Source: Protula sp. h YS-2021
Taxonomy: Eukaryota; Annelida; Polychaeta; Sabellida; Serpulidae
Direction: 5' to 3'
DNA length: 64,000 bases
NCBI GenBank assembly: GCA_949752745.1
Contig: OX457029.1
Location: 11,898,359 to 11,962,358, forward strand
Shown here piece by piece: positions 23,250-34,170 of this stretch. The notes beneath the pieces are model-generated. The model did not search any database, was not told where the DNA came from, and saw nothing but the letters and a program-made list of their open reading frames with translations. Within the stretch, counting starts at the first letter, position 1. Every line of letters starts with the position of its first letter. Position numbers and translations under genes: made by a program.

Positions 23250-23575
23250 ACATAGCTGGGGGGAGGGGGGAGGGGGAGCACTCACGTACCAACTGGTTCC
23301 CATACGTGTCCATGACTTTTAAAACATCGATTAGCAAGGAGTGCTAATTTTGAAATAATACCCCATTTTTTTAACCTAACGCGGAGTGTAATTCTGAAAG
23401 AAGCTCCCCGCCCCCTCCCCCCCCCTTTTGTGGGAAAAATGGAGTATTGAACGAAAATTACCCCTATTTTACCGAAATTGGCACTCCGCGTGGATCGCGT
23501 CTGGCCTCAAAATTACCTCCTTTCTCCTCTTTTCTATATGTTTGAAATGATACCAAGCCCCCCCCCCACTCCCTT
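23250..23575 (+). repeat. G-tract dispersed repeat family, copy 2
   Basis: Same succession as 21770-22310: G-rich start, GCACTCACGTACCAACTGG, CATACGTGTCCATGAC, AGGAGTGCTAATTTTGAAAT, then TTGGCACTCCGCG and the end GAAATGATACCAAG. It lacks the tandem amplification of copy 1. Confidence 0.7.
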
Positions 23576-24153
23576 GCCCCAGTAGTGTAATCATAGACGC
23601 TGACTGTTAGAAGCAAGAGTCACATGTTGTCTAAATATTGCTATACTGATGTTCCTAAAACTAACATTTGAATTCCATGTGTTCGCGGGAATAAATGGTT
23701 TCAAATTTTGTCAAATGTTTTTCCTGTGACATGAGGTAATTAAATCGCTTGTGGAATTGTTATTTTTCTGCATTTTGTAAAATAATAGATACTAAAGTGA
23801 CTAAAAAAGTAGTCAACATAGGCAAAACCCACTACATTCTTCGCTGACATAAAAATTCGATTTCTTAGAAAGAACTAATGACCGCTTCCTTGTTATTTCG
23901 ATAGAAATTCCAGAGAAATTCGATGGAAATTCCTATGTATTTCTTGGGAGGAGCTCTTCTCTGATATTTCGATAGAAAAATTGTAAGAGGAGTAGCGATT
24001 TCAAAGTTTCCACAAAAATGTTGTATTGACTTCCCAATATTGGGCAATACGCAAGAAAAAGGCCCCTTTGAAAGGCAGACTGCCTGAGGATTACTCCTGA
24101 AAATTTCAAAATTGGTTAAAAACAAGGGCTTAAAGATGCGCGTGAAATAGAAA

Positions 24154-24453
24154 GTGATGACTTTCGACCCATTTATAGGCGTCGACTTAAACAACTGTTT
24201 AATGAGACTATTCAAATATACCCAACGTCTGGAACAAAACGACCATTATCAAACAATTTTAGAAGACTTTAATTACTTTGTTGATGAAAAACATTACGAC
24301 TATTCAAAGGCACTAAAGTCGGCTATAAGAAGAAATGATGCATTCTTTGAAGAGCTTCTAGACGAGGAGGAGGAAGATGAAAGTAGCGACGAAGAAAGTG
24401 ATGTGGATGACGACAGTGAGATGGAAAAGAGCGAAGCAGATGAAGAAAAATAG
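24154..24453 (+). CDS. Possible protein fragment with acidic tail, unrecognised
   Basis: Open frame of 99 codons. Residues about 20-70 have a mixed, protein-like composition (HYQTILEDFNYFVDEKHYDY), and residues 70-98 are a run of Glu/Asp with Ser (LLDEEEEDESSDEESD), as in many nuclear acidic tails. I do not recognise a family. The upstream 250 bp hold short protein-like segments in other frames, broken by stops, so this may be the end of a decayed larger gene, and the ATG at 24154 may not be the true start. A second small frame (24440-24541) overlaps its end. It sits at the outer edge of the tandem array that begins near 24476. Could also be a chance open frame. Confidence 0.3.
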   Translation: MMTFDPFIGVDLNNCLMRLFKYTQRLEQNDHYQTILEDFNYFVDEKHYDYSKALKSAIRRNDAFFEELLDEEEEDESSDEESDVDDDSEMEKSEADEEK

Positions 24454-24541
24454 ACTTATTAAACTAAACTTTATAATAAACAATTTGTTGAAAAAAAAAC
24501 TTCTTGAACAATACTATGACGTAATATGTTCCAAAAAATAA
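24440..24541 (+). CDS. 33-codon frame with C-terminus conserved at the inverted copy
   Basis: The ATG lies inside the last codons of the upstream frame, shifted by one. The frame ends KKKLLEQYYDVICSKK-stop. A minus-strand frame at the outer edge of the inverted array (63719-63937) ends KKKLVEQYYDVICS-stop, so the last ~16 residues are shared at protein level between the two copies. That could be simple DNA homology of the repeat rather than selection: the nucleotides are also very similar. No family recognised. Confidence 0.25.
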   Translation: MKKNRLIKLNFIINNLLKKKLLEQYYDVICSKK

Positions 24542-25232
24542 AAAAATAATTCGAAACATGTTTGAATGGGGGGGGGGGGGCGCCATTCGAACACCCGTCT
24601 TGAGGGTGTGTGCTCCAACCAAAGTGCTTACAGCCACCTGTGCAAAATAGTTCCACCCTATGTCAAAAAACTAAGACATCAAACTGAATGAAATGGTGAA
24701 ATTTTCATTCAAATCGGTCATCCATAACGAAAGTTATCTCACTTTTAAGTTAAAATTTTAAGGTGAATCCATGATTCATAGAGCCACCTGCACAAATAAC
24801 CCCCCATGACTACTTAATGTTAAACCTAGATATAAAACTGAATCAAACGGTAAAATTTTCAATCAAATCGGTCAACTATAGCGAAAGTTATCTCACTTTT
24901 TTTCACTTTTTACAAAGTTAAAATGGCGGCATGTTACAATTATGCATACAGCAACCTGCGCAAATAGCCTGTGATCACTTAATGTTAAAACTAGATATAA
25001 AACTGAATCAAACAGTGAAATTTTCATGCAAATCGGTGAACTATAGCGAAAGATATCTCACTTTTTTCACTTTTTACAAAGTTAAAATGGCGGCATGTCA
25101 CAATTATGCATACAGCTACCTGCGCAAATAGCCTGTGATCACTTTATAACAAAACTTTACATAAAACTGAATCAAACGGTAAAATTTCCATTCAAATCGG
25201 TTAACTATAGCGGAAGTTATCTAGCTTTTTCA
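24476..25232 (-). repeat. ~160-bp tandem array, short copy (inverted to 59990-63778)
   Basis: About four units of 150-167 bp: GCCACCTG-like starts near 24633, 24783, 24950 and 25118, each followed by a tract related to AACTGAATCAAACGGTAAAA and ATCGGT..ACTATAGCGAAAGT. The outer edge (24476-24660) contains TATGACGTAATATGTTCC and ACACCCGTCTTGAGGGTGTG. In reverse complement all blocks match 59990-63778 in order. The poly-G run at 24568-24580 replaces a shorter segment in the other copy. Confidence 0.85.
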
Positions 25233-25420
25233 CTAAGGTGGGGGGTCGATACATAGTATGTCCTAGGGGGAGGAGGGAGTGGGGAGGTCCTCACTTTATC
25301 ACCATGGTTACACCGCCTATTATGACTTCATAATGGATTTCACACATAGTATGTCCTAGGCTTAGCCCGTCTGCCGCCTAGGGGGGGGGGGGGGGGGTCT
25401 TTATCACCATGGTTACGTGA
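25233..25420. repeat. Duplicated ACATAGTATGTCCTAGG segment
   Basis: ACATAGTATGTCCTAGG followed later by TTTATCACCATGGTTAC occurs twice (starting about 25251 and 25335), a local duplication with a poly-G run at 25381-25397. Confidence 0.6.
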
Positions 25421-25439
25421 CTGATGACGTCACTTCCTG

Positions 25440-25620
25440 TGGTAGAACTGTCCTTTTACAACTACTCCCCTCCCCTCACTCGCCTCCCCTCTAAAATAAG
25501 CGAACACTCCATGCGGACCGTATGTGATCCCAAAATTACCCCCTATTTCTACGTGTTTTGTTTCAACATGTATGATAACACATATGACACCAAGTACCCG
25601 CTCACTCCCCCTCTCAGGGT
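25440..25620 (+). repeat. G-tract dispersed repeat family, partial copy 3
   Basis: Matches the terminal half of the family: GCGAACACTCCATGCGGACC, then CATGTATGATAACACATATG and ACACCAAGTACC, which correspond to the 3' ends of the copies at 21770 and 23250. Confidence 0.5.
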
Positions 25621-26688
25621 AAGGTCTCCTACATTGCTTAATGATACGATAAACTGACAATAAAGGGCGTTGGATAAAGCCCAGGGGCGACTTTTGTTCT
25701 TTAATTGAAATAGAACCTCCCGCTCAAACACACAAAGTTACATAGTGAGTAAGACATTGCCCTGTTGTTACGTCATAATTGCCTATTATTGTATACAACC
25801 TCTTCAGTGTCGGGGTGCGTAATCAATTATTCTTGGAAATCATTTGAAAAATATCTAATTAATGGTTCTTGGAAGACTAGTTTCCCTTTTCAGATGTAAC
25901 TTTTACTGCAAATGAACAAAAAATTCTGCCAAACAACGCGGGCTGTGACAATAAAGGGTGTCAATTTTCTGTGACGTCACTCGTTAACTGTACTATTAGC
26001 CTGCGCTTAGGATGAGATCCTCATAGTATCTAAGACCTGCCAAAACCCATCAGTGGGTTGAATATTAGAATGGAGACTGAAATGCGAAGTCGTATGTACC
26101 ATATATTACCATATATCACCTAACTGATCACCACACAAACAGGTTAGAAGCAAGGATTCGATAGTGAAAACAGCATTATGTGTTACTTACCAACATTTTA
26201 AAAACTGCAGAAGAGCTTTCTTACGAAAATGAAAAGTCAGTTTTACTTCGCAAAAGCTCTGAATTTGCTTATCTCCACTTTTATGCAGACTAGAAAACTG
26301 TCAGGTATAACCTACGTTGAGAGCGAAGCCGAGAAAAGTTTTCCAAGAACTCCTCTTACTCACAAAATAATCTCCCAGAGGATAAAAGGCATAAATAAAA
26401 CAACAACGATATCAGGTTCATTATTGTTCCCAATAAATTTAAATTTAGAATACAAGTTAGCTAACACCTCTCGCACATGCGAAGTACGAACCAAGGCAAA
26501 GAGATAATGCACCCTTCATCCACCTAAGGAGATTTGCAGCCCAACCTTATAGCACGCGGCAAATATCTAAGAAACAAATCAAATAAACACCTTATTGACT
26601 GTTTCTCAAAAATGATTGTGGATTTGGGATAACGGAACTAAAACATGTGACCAAGTGGTATGTGACTTAGCTTATAGCTTGGTCACTT
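25621..26688. other. Non-coding stretch
   Basis: A 92-codon frame (26229-26507) has no recognisable content. No mobile element identified. Confidence 0.4.
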
Positions 26689-27250
26689 TCAATACATGAA
26701 GAAATTAATTCTGTAGGGTGACCAACCGACGATTGGCTCCCTAACACAAACTCTCGTTTTCCTGGTAGTCCGGTGTTCCTTAACAATATGGCGGTTCAGG
26801 GTGTGGAGTTCACCTCTCCTTTTGCTTGATGCTAGGGCTAAAAAGAAGGTAAACCTTACCGTCGCGTTCTTTGGTGTTATTACTTCGTTGGCAAAAATAT
26901 TTAAAAAAATTAATATCTGTGTGTAACGAAATGCCAAGGAGAGATCCCATTGCGCCATGTTGGTACCCGACCGGGGAGAACTTACTTTGAAATGTCTGAA
27001 CAACGGAGACAAAACAAGGTTTTTCATTGGGTCGTAACCCGTAGAGGCCTTAAGCCTGGAGCCAATGGCTCCTCGGTAACCCTTGATCGAACCCACCTTC
27101 AGATGTTAGGTTGTAAAGACTTTATCCAAGAAGTCTGTAATCACTGCTCAAGTAGCTTGGTATGGGTCGCGCTGAGACCTAGCACAACAGCCCACAAACT
27201 GATTGCACTGTGATCAAAATAGCTTAGAAGTGGAACCTTTATGGCAATTT
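26689..27250 (-). pseudogene. DIRS tyrosine recombinase remnant
   Basis: The main open block (26689-27096, 135 codons) shows IKGYRGAIGSRLKASTGYDP, then QWDLSLAFRY and FFLALASSKRRGELHTL. In DIRS and related eukaryotic tyrosine recombinases the last segment is the region of the first catalytic Arg (LASGRRRSEIHAL-like). A preceding block in another frame (about 27105-27150, QATLAVITDFL) gives the usual N-terminal SAM-like portion. The C-terminal half with the HxxR and Tyr residues is absent, so the protein cannot work. Confidence 0.78.
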
Positions 27251-27824
27251 ATCATCTTTTCCGTCAGTCGTTTAGAGAAATCTTGTTTTTCTCGGAAGAC
27301 AGGGAAAGGCACCACAGATTGAGGTGAGGGAGGTTCGGGGAGGGGAGGGGGGTTGGTGGAAATACGTCCAATGCAGCTGGGACAGGATTTCCCGGTAGTA
27401 AGTTATTCTCAGACGGGCTTGGTCAGAAAAGATAACGAAGGTGCGTCTGGTAATCAAGGGGCTATCAGGAACAATCAGTTGGATTTGAGTGACAGAATCC
27501 TGTGAATCATTCTTTAATGGGTCGATTGGGTGGAAGGGGGCTCATAAAGTGTTTGTCTCATGGTCAAGGGAACATCAATGCATCGATAGCCAAAGACTGG
27601 AGTCTGGGCATGGAGAAACATACTGGTTAGCTTGGTTGTCATCGAGCACATAAAGAGATCAAGCGTAGGAGGTTCCTACGGGGATTGATATGTTACTCAA
27701 CTGAACCCACCGATCGGCAGACACCACTCAGTGCGTACGACCCAACCGCACCTGGAAGCAAGATCTGCTAACACAAGAAACTAACCTGCTAGGTGACGAG
27801 CTGATAAGTAGATCTCCTCCTACC

Positions 27825-27930
27825 AAGCAGAATGATGCTGGCAAATCTAGTTGAAGAGACCCGGTACCGCCAAGCTTGTTCAGGTAAGTTACCGCTGTAC
27901 AATTATTTAAATTATCTCTCCGTATCTGCC
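27825..27930 (-). pseudogene. DIRS RNase H remnant
   Basis: A minus-strand block reads DNLNNCTAVTYLNKLGGTGS, matching the DIRS RNase H hallmark DNTTAVAYINKLGGT-like segment. Neighbouring blocks (27600-27800 and 27270-27460) fit the linker that follows it, with stops in every frame. Confidence 0.75.
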
Positions 27931-28299
27931 TCTCAGTTAGTCAAAGCAATTCAAACTGTCTCCATTCTGACAGTGGCGCATCTGTCTATATCTCAATTCT
28001 GGAAGGCAGTTCGAGAAGAGTATCCCTTCACTTATTATCCGTGGGTCTTGCCACCAAGGCAACGCTTGATACGCTTCCTCGGATACAATCTTCGGAGACC
28101 TGGGATGTTTCTACCCACGTGGCCAGTGTTTAAATTCTGGTTGAAATTGATTGTAATGAAGCTTGCATAGTAAGACTCTTTGCTTTATTGCTACCAAACA
28201 ACCGGGAAGAGATGCCACCTTGGCTAGATTTATCTCCGATCTGGGATTGCAAGCCGGCTCTTTTCATGGTGCTCGGAGGGATGGATAAGCCAACGCTGG

Positions 28300-28801
28300 A
28301 CTTAGATCTCATTTCTTCCCAAAGAACACCATGATTTGTTTAAAATCATTCTGCTCAAGTCTTACTTGGCGAGACTGATGAAGAGGCCTACCTTTAAAGC
28401 TTGCTTTACCTAGGCCTCCGTCTGCTGACAGGCTATCTCTTGCAAGAGTTGGCCTAAGAAGCAGTACCTTGCACATTGACCCACGCCTTGAGAACACTCA
28501 TGATCTTTGTGAAAACGAAAGGTACCGAGGCGGGAAGCCAGAAATCAGTATTGTTTTCCCCCTACCTGGAAACACAAGTACTTCCAGGTCGACGGAGAAA
28601 CTTCACATACCTTTTCCCAGAACTTCTTTTATGACCTCCGCTATATTCATCCGATACGAAATTATGTGAGGGAATTAATTTAGGGTAGACAGACTGGCGA
28701 TCAACTGTCAATCCCTGATTTCCTGGGAATAAAAAAAAATCATGTTGAAGAACTCTGCTTAGTTTTTCTGGCATCTGTTCTGTGGCTGCCTTGTGTATCA
28801 A
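28300..28801 (-). pseudogene. DIRS reverse transcriptase remnant
   Basis: Minus-strand blocks include AATEQMPEKLSRV and HDFFLFPGNQG (about 28715-28800), which fit the RT segment before RPI.LK.LN, then YVKFLRR (about 28585) for the RKFLRF segment, and VPFVFTKIMSVLKAWV (about 28490-28540) for the PRVFTKIM segment. The YLDD catalytic block was not found. Several frameshifts and internal deletions separate the blocks. Confidence 0.65.
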
Positions 28802-30005
28802 GTGTTCTGCTGTGTCATTAAGTACTTGGTGTTTTCTGAGCCTTGCTCTTAGAACGCAGTTAGGTTGTCTGAGGCTTGGATCAGGAAAGGTATGGGTTGC
28901 TTGTGACCCTGAGGGTTTCGCTTGAAAGAAATTCGAAGCCTAATCTGAACTAACGCAATACTCTCTTTTGAGTACCCATATCTTGCTAGCTTGTCAGAAC
29001 CACGGAAAGGACACACCAGAAGGCTTCCAAGGCCTCTTAATTTTTTTTTAATTTGAACATTAGTTTAGACTAGAACTTCGTCTCTGAGGGATATTTTGAT
29101 TGGTTTCTACCTGCACTGCTTCCAGGTTTGCCTTGCCTGGACAGATTGGCTTTTTTAGGTGCAAAAGCCATCGCACTACTGCTTAACTTAAACCTGTCCT
29201 GGCTGCGGTAGGGCGTCTTGTGGTATGATATCGTACGCAGAACGGTACTGGTGTTTGAAAGTGCAGTGCTTCCACAGATATAACGGGAAAGCACTCGGCC
29301 CTCTCTAGCTTGAACTCACTACAGCGGACGGCTATCGCGCTGGTCACACCCTCACTGGAATTCAAACCGATGAACGAGTCAGGTTGGATTGGCGGCATGA
29401 AACGTCTTCGAGAGCGACTGACGTAATCGACGGAGACGGACATTCCTTTTGAGTTGTCTGACGGAGATGGCGTACGTATCGGTGCCGATGCCGGGTGTTT
29501 CTACAGCCGATTACCTTTGTCTGTAGAGAGGATGGGGTCGACCCGTCGTAGGGGAAGCTGTCCAGGGTTGAGAAAGCGTGAGGAGACTCGTCTTTGGAAT
29601 CTTCTTCAGCTCCAAAACCCTGCTTGTCGCAACTTCGCTCCTTTGCATATCAAGGGCCTGGTTCGTCTTGTGTGCCCAGGCCCTAGTAGGGATAAATCAG
29701 CCCTCTCTCTTTCTCTTGGTATCAAGGATAGCGGAGACGTGTGTAGCTACATGAGCCCCTCGTCTTTCACAAGTTGTGATAGCGAGACTTGGCCCAATGG
29801 AGGTATGCCTGATGACTCGCTCTCGATGACTACCATCGCCTTGGGCGCCCGCTTGGTCTAGGCCATTGGTCAAGGAGACGTGGATTCTGTGCTTGGAGTA
29901 GACACGCAATGACAAGGAGACTGACAGCACAGTTGGATCTTCTGGCGGGAACAAGACGGTGGTAGAAGGTGCATACTTGTGTTTTAGTTTAAACTTCATA
30001 GTAAA

Positions 30006-30572
30006 TTAAGCCTCCTGTAACTCCAGAATCTGCCTCTGGAGACAGAACTGCATGGATCTAAATGTTGAGAGATTCAGTGAATCCTGTTGCGAGAACACTT
30101 GAGCATCCATCGCCTGCGATGGAGACGCGCTGAGGTTCTGAGTGGGAATACCGAACTCCCCTACACGATTGGTAAAGGACACTCCAGATTCCGAGTGAAT
30201 GATAGACACATCTCCATTGACACCTAAAATGGATGCCGTGGACATAAATTCGGCCTCCTCCGAGACACTTTTCTCATTGTCTTAGTGTAACGCTCTCGAT
30301 GTCTTATCTATCATAAACCGTTCACCACTCGCTAGCAAGTTCATTTCTGCCCTTTTGGTGTCAGATTCTTGGTTTCTTCGCTCGATCCGCATCTTACTCT
30401 GTACATCTCTCCTTGCGCGCAGGAGAAGAGACCTAACCAAGGATGAAGGAGCTCGTCTGGGCATAGTGTCTAAAGACAACGACTGTACTTTGAGGTGAAT
30501 TCGTCTCTTAATATTTCTCGCTCTTAACTTATCTAATGCGTCCAAGTCCTGGGAAGGGGGATATGCTCTCAA
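30006..30572 (-). pseudogene. Putative DIRS Gag-like region
   Basis: Two open blocks (30006-30245, 79 codons; 30282-30572, 96 codons) lie upstream of the RT remnants. The second is Arg-rich (KLRARNIKRRIHLK, RSLLLRARRD). Position and composition suggest the Gag-like ORF of a DIRS element, but no diagnostic motif was seen. Confidence 0.35.
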
Positions 30573-30600
30573 ACTCTAAGCATGTGTGTAGCAGGTCATA

Positions 30601-31205
30601 CAGAGGTATGTCTTGATCTCTCCTACACCTGGCACAGAGCAAGTGCGTGTTGATGACTGAGAACGGATGGATGCAGGGAGTAGCCGTGTTGAATACTGGC
30701 TGATGTCATCTCTGGAACAAAGCAGAAAAAAGTGTGTATAAGTAATTTGTCCGTAAAACCCAACAATCGGACCATTGCTACTGAATGTTGGTACCCCACC
30801 AAGCTAACCGCAGCTTAATGGTTGGTACTTGATGGTATCTAGCGTGTATGAAAGCACAAGGTACGTAACTCAGACCAAAACACTCTGAGGCTTGGTCAAT
30901 GAGCCAAAGGGTAGGTGTGTGCTTGGTACTCGGTGCATAGGCCAAGGCTGATGCTGGAGATGCACAGTCGCAACCTGTCACTGAGCCAGATCCATGCACC
31001 TAAAGGGTACCCTGTGCCAAGATCGGACCAAGCTTTGGTGTGTGCTCAGTACTTTTTACCGAGACAAAACTAAGTCAAGGTGACCGTTGGTACCAAGAGT
31101 CCTCAAGGCTACAGTGCGTCAGAATTGGCACTTCATTTGCTTCCAGACACTGTCAAGTAACCTGCTCTAGAGTTATAGGCGGTCTGCTAAACAGAACCAA
31201 GTTAA
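30601..31205. other. Possible upstream part of the DIRS copy
   Basis: Composition resembles the DIRS region. Blocks with AGTACC/GGTACC and CTTGGT recur on both strands (30790-31095), as would a structured terminal region, but borders are not definable. Confidence 0.3.
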
Positions 31206-31796
31206 AGGGAAATGCGGGTATCTCACCTACAATTGACATTTCCTTCATACTTTCACAGTTTAATGCTTTTAGGGTATAAATTCAGAAATTGAAAAGAAAA
31301 AGGGGGGTCACCGGTGTTATAAGAGAAATAAAGACACTGAAAGGTCGCGTACTTTTACTATAGAAACAATTGGGAAAACCAAGAAATTTCAATCAAAATG
31401 CAAAATTCACACATAATCACAATTGACAATTGCCTTATTTTTCCCCTGTTTGAAGAACACTTCATATGAAATGTTTTAAGTAAATAAAAAATATATGTCA
31501 CCGTATCAATAAGAGAATTATTGAATCTTTTTGACAAAATCCCATTGACTCAATGGATAATGGTAAAAACAGTGTAATATGATTTTAATGGACAATATAT
31601 CAACACATGTCCTTCTAGGAATAAAATATCAATCGACCATTGCTGGACACGACTCTATTTGTCTTTGAAAAGAATTTTTCGATCCAGACGGATTTAGTAG
31701 TTATTTATACTGTGCAAACATGGATTCAACCTCAGCGATATTCAATGTAATGCGTATTTCGATCGCTACGTTGCGCAGAGATACCCGCATTTCCCT
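31206..31796. mobile_element. Miniature element with TTAA target duplication (piggyBac-like), 591 bp
   Basis: Perfect 19-bp terminal inverted repeats AGGGAAATGCGGGTATCTC (31206-31224) and its complement (31778-31796), each flanked by TTAA (31202-31205 and 31797-31800). A TTAA duplication is the mark of piggyBac-type transposition; the AGGG end is not the classical CCY end, so the exact superfamily is inferred. No coding capacity. Perfect ends suggest fairly recent movement. Confidence 0.88.
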
Positions 31797-32362
31797 TTAA
31801 GCTGGTAGGTAACTGCGTAACCTAGAAAGCTGTAGGTAGCTTGTGATCAAGACAGACACCAGCAGACTGAAATGACCTGTGCTCCTGCGTGGATAGTCAG
31901 CCAGCACGTCCCACACCAGTAAGACGGTGGAGAATCTAAGATTAACACTTTTCAGGGAAAATGAATCCCCATAGGCTAAAACTTAGATTTGCTGGAAGTG
32001 ACAAGTACGAAGGTGAAAACTGAAACAGGGTGAATCAATTACACTCACAGCTCAATGCCATATAAAATCAACATATTATTCAACCAATTAAAGCTAGAAA
32101 TGGAGATAGACACCATTTAGCTGCCGATAGCATGTGCTTCGTCTCCACGCTGAATGAGAGTGAAGTCTGTTACAAAAGTACCAACGATTCTGATTGGCTT
32201 AGACCTGAGGCTGGACTATTCGAGCCACAATGAAAACAGTTCTCCTATGTTGCGTGGTTCATTTATAGTTTCATCATAAACCCGTATATAATTGAGAGAG
32301 AAGCGAATTCAGAGCTTTGCGAAGTGAAAAAGAAGGAATAAGAATTTTTGGCTGTGTGAAAC

Positions 32363-32551
32363 ATGGTGCGTTGGGATTTGTTTGGTGACCACACTTCTAC
32401 AAACCAGCTTCTTACGTCCTTGTCGATTTTAGCCGAAAATCGGCAAGGGTGGGATCCCGGTGACATTGCTAAATTCTTTTGTCGGGCACCCACTGATTCC
32501 ATGTCGGACTCCTCTGTGTCCAGACCGAGAGATTCCGACGTCTCACCATGA
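32363..32551 (+). CDS. Hypothetical 62-codon frame
   Basis: Starts ATGGTGCGTTGG in a reasonable context (AAACATGG) and encodes a soluble, mixed-composition peptide (GDHTSTNQLLTSLSILAENR) ending SRPRDSDVSP. It stops 111 bp before the assembly gap. No family recognised. It could be a first exon, part of the DIRS neighbourhood, or chance. Confidence 0.2.
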   Translation: MVRWDLFGDHTSTNQLLTSLSILAENRQGWDPGDIAKFFCRAPTDSMSDSSVSRPRDSDVSP

Positions 32552-32662
32552 TCTCTTTATGTCAACAGAATTTAATAATTGGTATTTTCCCCTCAGTTGT
32601 TATAATATTCAAGTGCAATTGTCGCGTCGACTAAATTAAAAAGAACAGTTTGTGTCGAAATA

Positions 32663-32862
32663 NNNNNNNNNNNNNNNNNNNNNNNNNNNNNNNNNNNNNN
32701 NNNNNNNNNNNNNNNNNNNNNNNNNNNNNNNNNNNNNNNNNNNNNNNNNNNNNNNNNNNNNNNNNNNNNNNNNNNNNNNNNNNNNNNNNNNNNNNNNNNN
32801 NNNNNNNNNNNNNNNNNNNNNNNNNNNNNNNNNNNNNNNNNNNNNNNNNNNNNNNNNNNNNN
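32663..32862. other. Assembly gap (200 N)
   Basis: Exactly 200 undetermined bases, probably a nominal gap size. Poly-G runs of 17-18 bases follow at about 32940-32957 and 33081-33099. Confidence 0.99.
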
Positions 32863-33139
32863 TCGTGACTTTGATTCAGCAGCAGAAAGATAAATAAATG
32901 GAGAAAAAACAGGGGAAAGCTAGAATGACTGGCGGTGGAGGGGGGGGGGGGGGGGGGTGGAGGAGAAGAAGGAAAGAACAAACGAAAACAAAATTGCAGG
33001 GGGGTAGCTGGCCTGGGTGGGAGAAGCTGAACAGAGGGCAAAAAATATCATAGCCTAATCTATCTCACCTTACCCTGGATGGGGGGGGGGGGGGGGGGGC
33101 TGTACATGGGCAAGATATACTGTTACACCGGGCATAATG

Positions 33140-33300
33140 TCGACGGTCAAAACTGCAACTGCTTAAAAAGACGAAGGAAAAAACATCGACGTTCAAAATA
33201 TTTATGAGTCGACGTTTTGACAGATGACGTTTTGACAAACAACGTTTTGATTGACGACGATTCGACCATCGCCATTTTGAGCAACGATACTTTGACCTCC
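33140..33300. repeat. GACGTTTTGAC short tandem units
   Basis: About six degenerate ~21-bp units with a GACGTTTTGAC or related core (GTCGACGTTTTGACAGAT, GATGACGTTTTGACAAAC). Confidence 0.7.
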
Positions 33301-33445
33301 GTGTTTGGCTAAAAATGAGTGGTGCTATTTTAAACTTAGCACTCCACGTTTAGGGGGTGTTACAAAATCATTGACCCGTATGGTAACCAGCTGGTGCGCG
33401 TGTGGCCCCTCCTCCCCCCCCCTCCTCCTCGAAAATGTAACCCCT
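33300..33445 (-). repeat. G-tract dispersed repeat family, inverted partial copy
   Basis: The reverse complement begins with G-rich sequence, then CACCAGCTGGTTACCATACG and AACGTGGAGTGCTAAGTTT, the same order as 23250-23400. Confidence 0.65.
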
Positions 33446-33724
33446 CCGCCTCATGCCCAACAAAAGGATTATTACTGTCACCCGTGTTCGATTTTACAAA
33501 GCACTTATCATTACAAAATATCACTGGGCCTGGTTTATCGAGACGACGCTCGAATTGACAATATTTTTCGTGACTGAATTGTTGAAATTAAAAAGTATTT
33601 TTGTCCGTGATCGACATTTCTGCTCTCTAGTAACTGAGATCAATAAAAAATAAATCACTAAAAATAAATCAAAGTATTCGAAATAGTAAAGGCCAAGGTT
33701 TGGAAAATGGTCTCAATAGAAAAT

Positions 33725-34170
33725 GACAGAACGTCACATCCTCCAATGTTATGACTGAACATCGCATCATAAAATGTTATGAGAGAACGTCACCTCATAC
33801 AATGTTATGAGAGAACGCCACATGATACAATGTTATGACTGAACGTCACACTATAGAAATGTCATGCCAGAACGTCACATCATAAAATGTCATGACAGAA
33901 CGTCACACTATAAAATTGTCAAAACAGAACGTCACATCATAAAATGTTATGACAGAAAGTCACATTATAAAAATGTCATGACAGAACGTCACACTATAAA
34001 AATGACATTACAGAACGTCACATCATAAAATGCTATGACAAAACGTCACACTATAAAAATGTCATTACAAAACGTCACATCATAAAATGTTGTGACAGAA
34101 AGTCACACTATAAAAAATGTCATGACAGAACGTCACACTAAAAATATTATGACAGAAAGTCACATTGAAA
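33725..34170. repeat. ~30-bp minisatellite with GAACGTCACA core
   Basis: About 15 units built on ATGACAGAACGTCACA followed by CTATAAAAATGTC or CATCATAAAATGTT. Two unit types partly alternate. Confidence 0.9.

Larger units (their letters stand above)
26689..30600 (-). mobile_element. DIRS-type retrotransposon, broken
   Basis: Reading the minus strand downward from about 30.6 kb, the pieces follow the DIRS order: a Gag-like region, reverse transcriptase, RNase H, then a tyrosine recombinase instead of an integrase. All parts carry frameshifts and stops, so the copy is inactive. Base composition is less AT-rich than the flanks, as expected for an inserted coding element. The characteristic inverted terminal repeats and internal complementary region were not delimited; the 5' end may extend past 30.6 kb toward 32 kb. 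Confidence 0.8.

Noticed and set aside
27832..28170. 112-codon plus-strand gene
   Set aside because: It is antisense to the DIRS RNase H remnant, whose minus-strand motif is clear.
29454..29861. 135-codon plus-strand gene
   Set aside because: It lies antisense to the DIRS Gag-to-RT region and has no motif; a shadow of the element.
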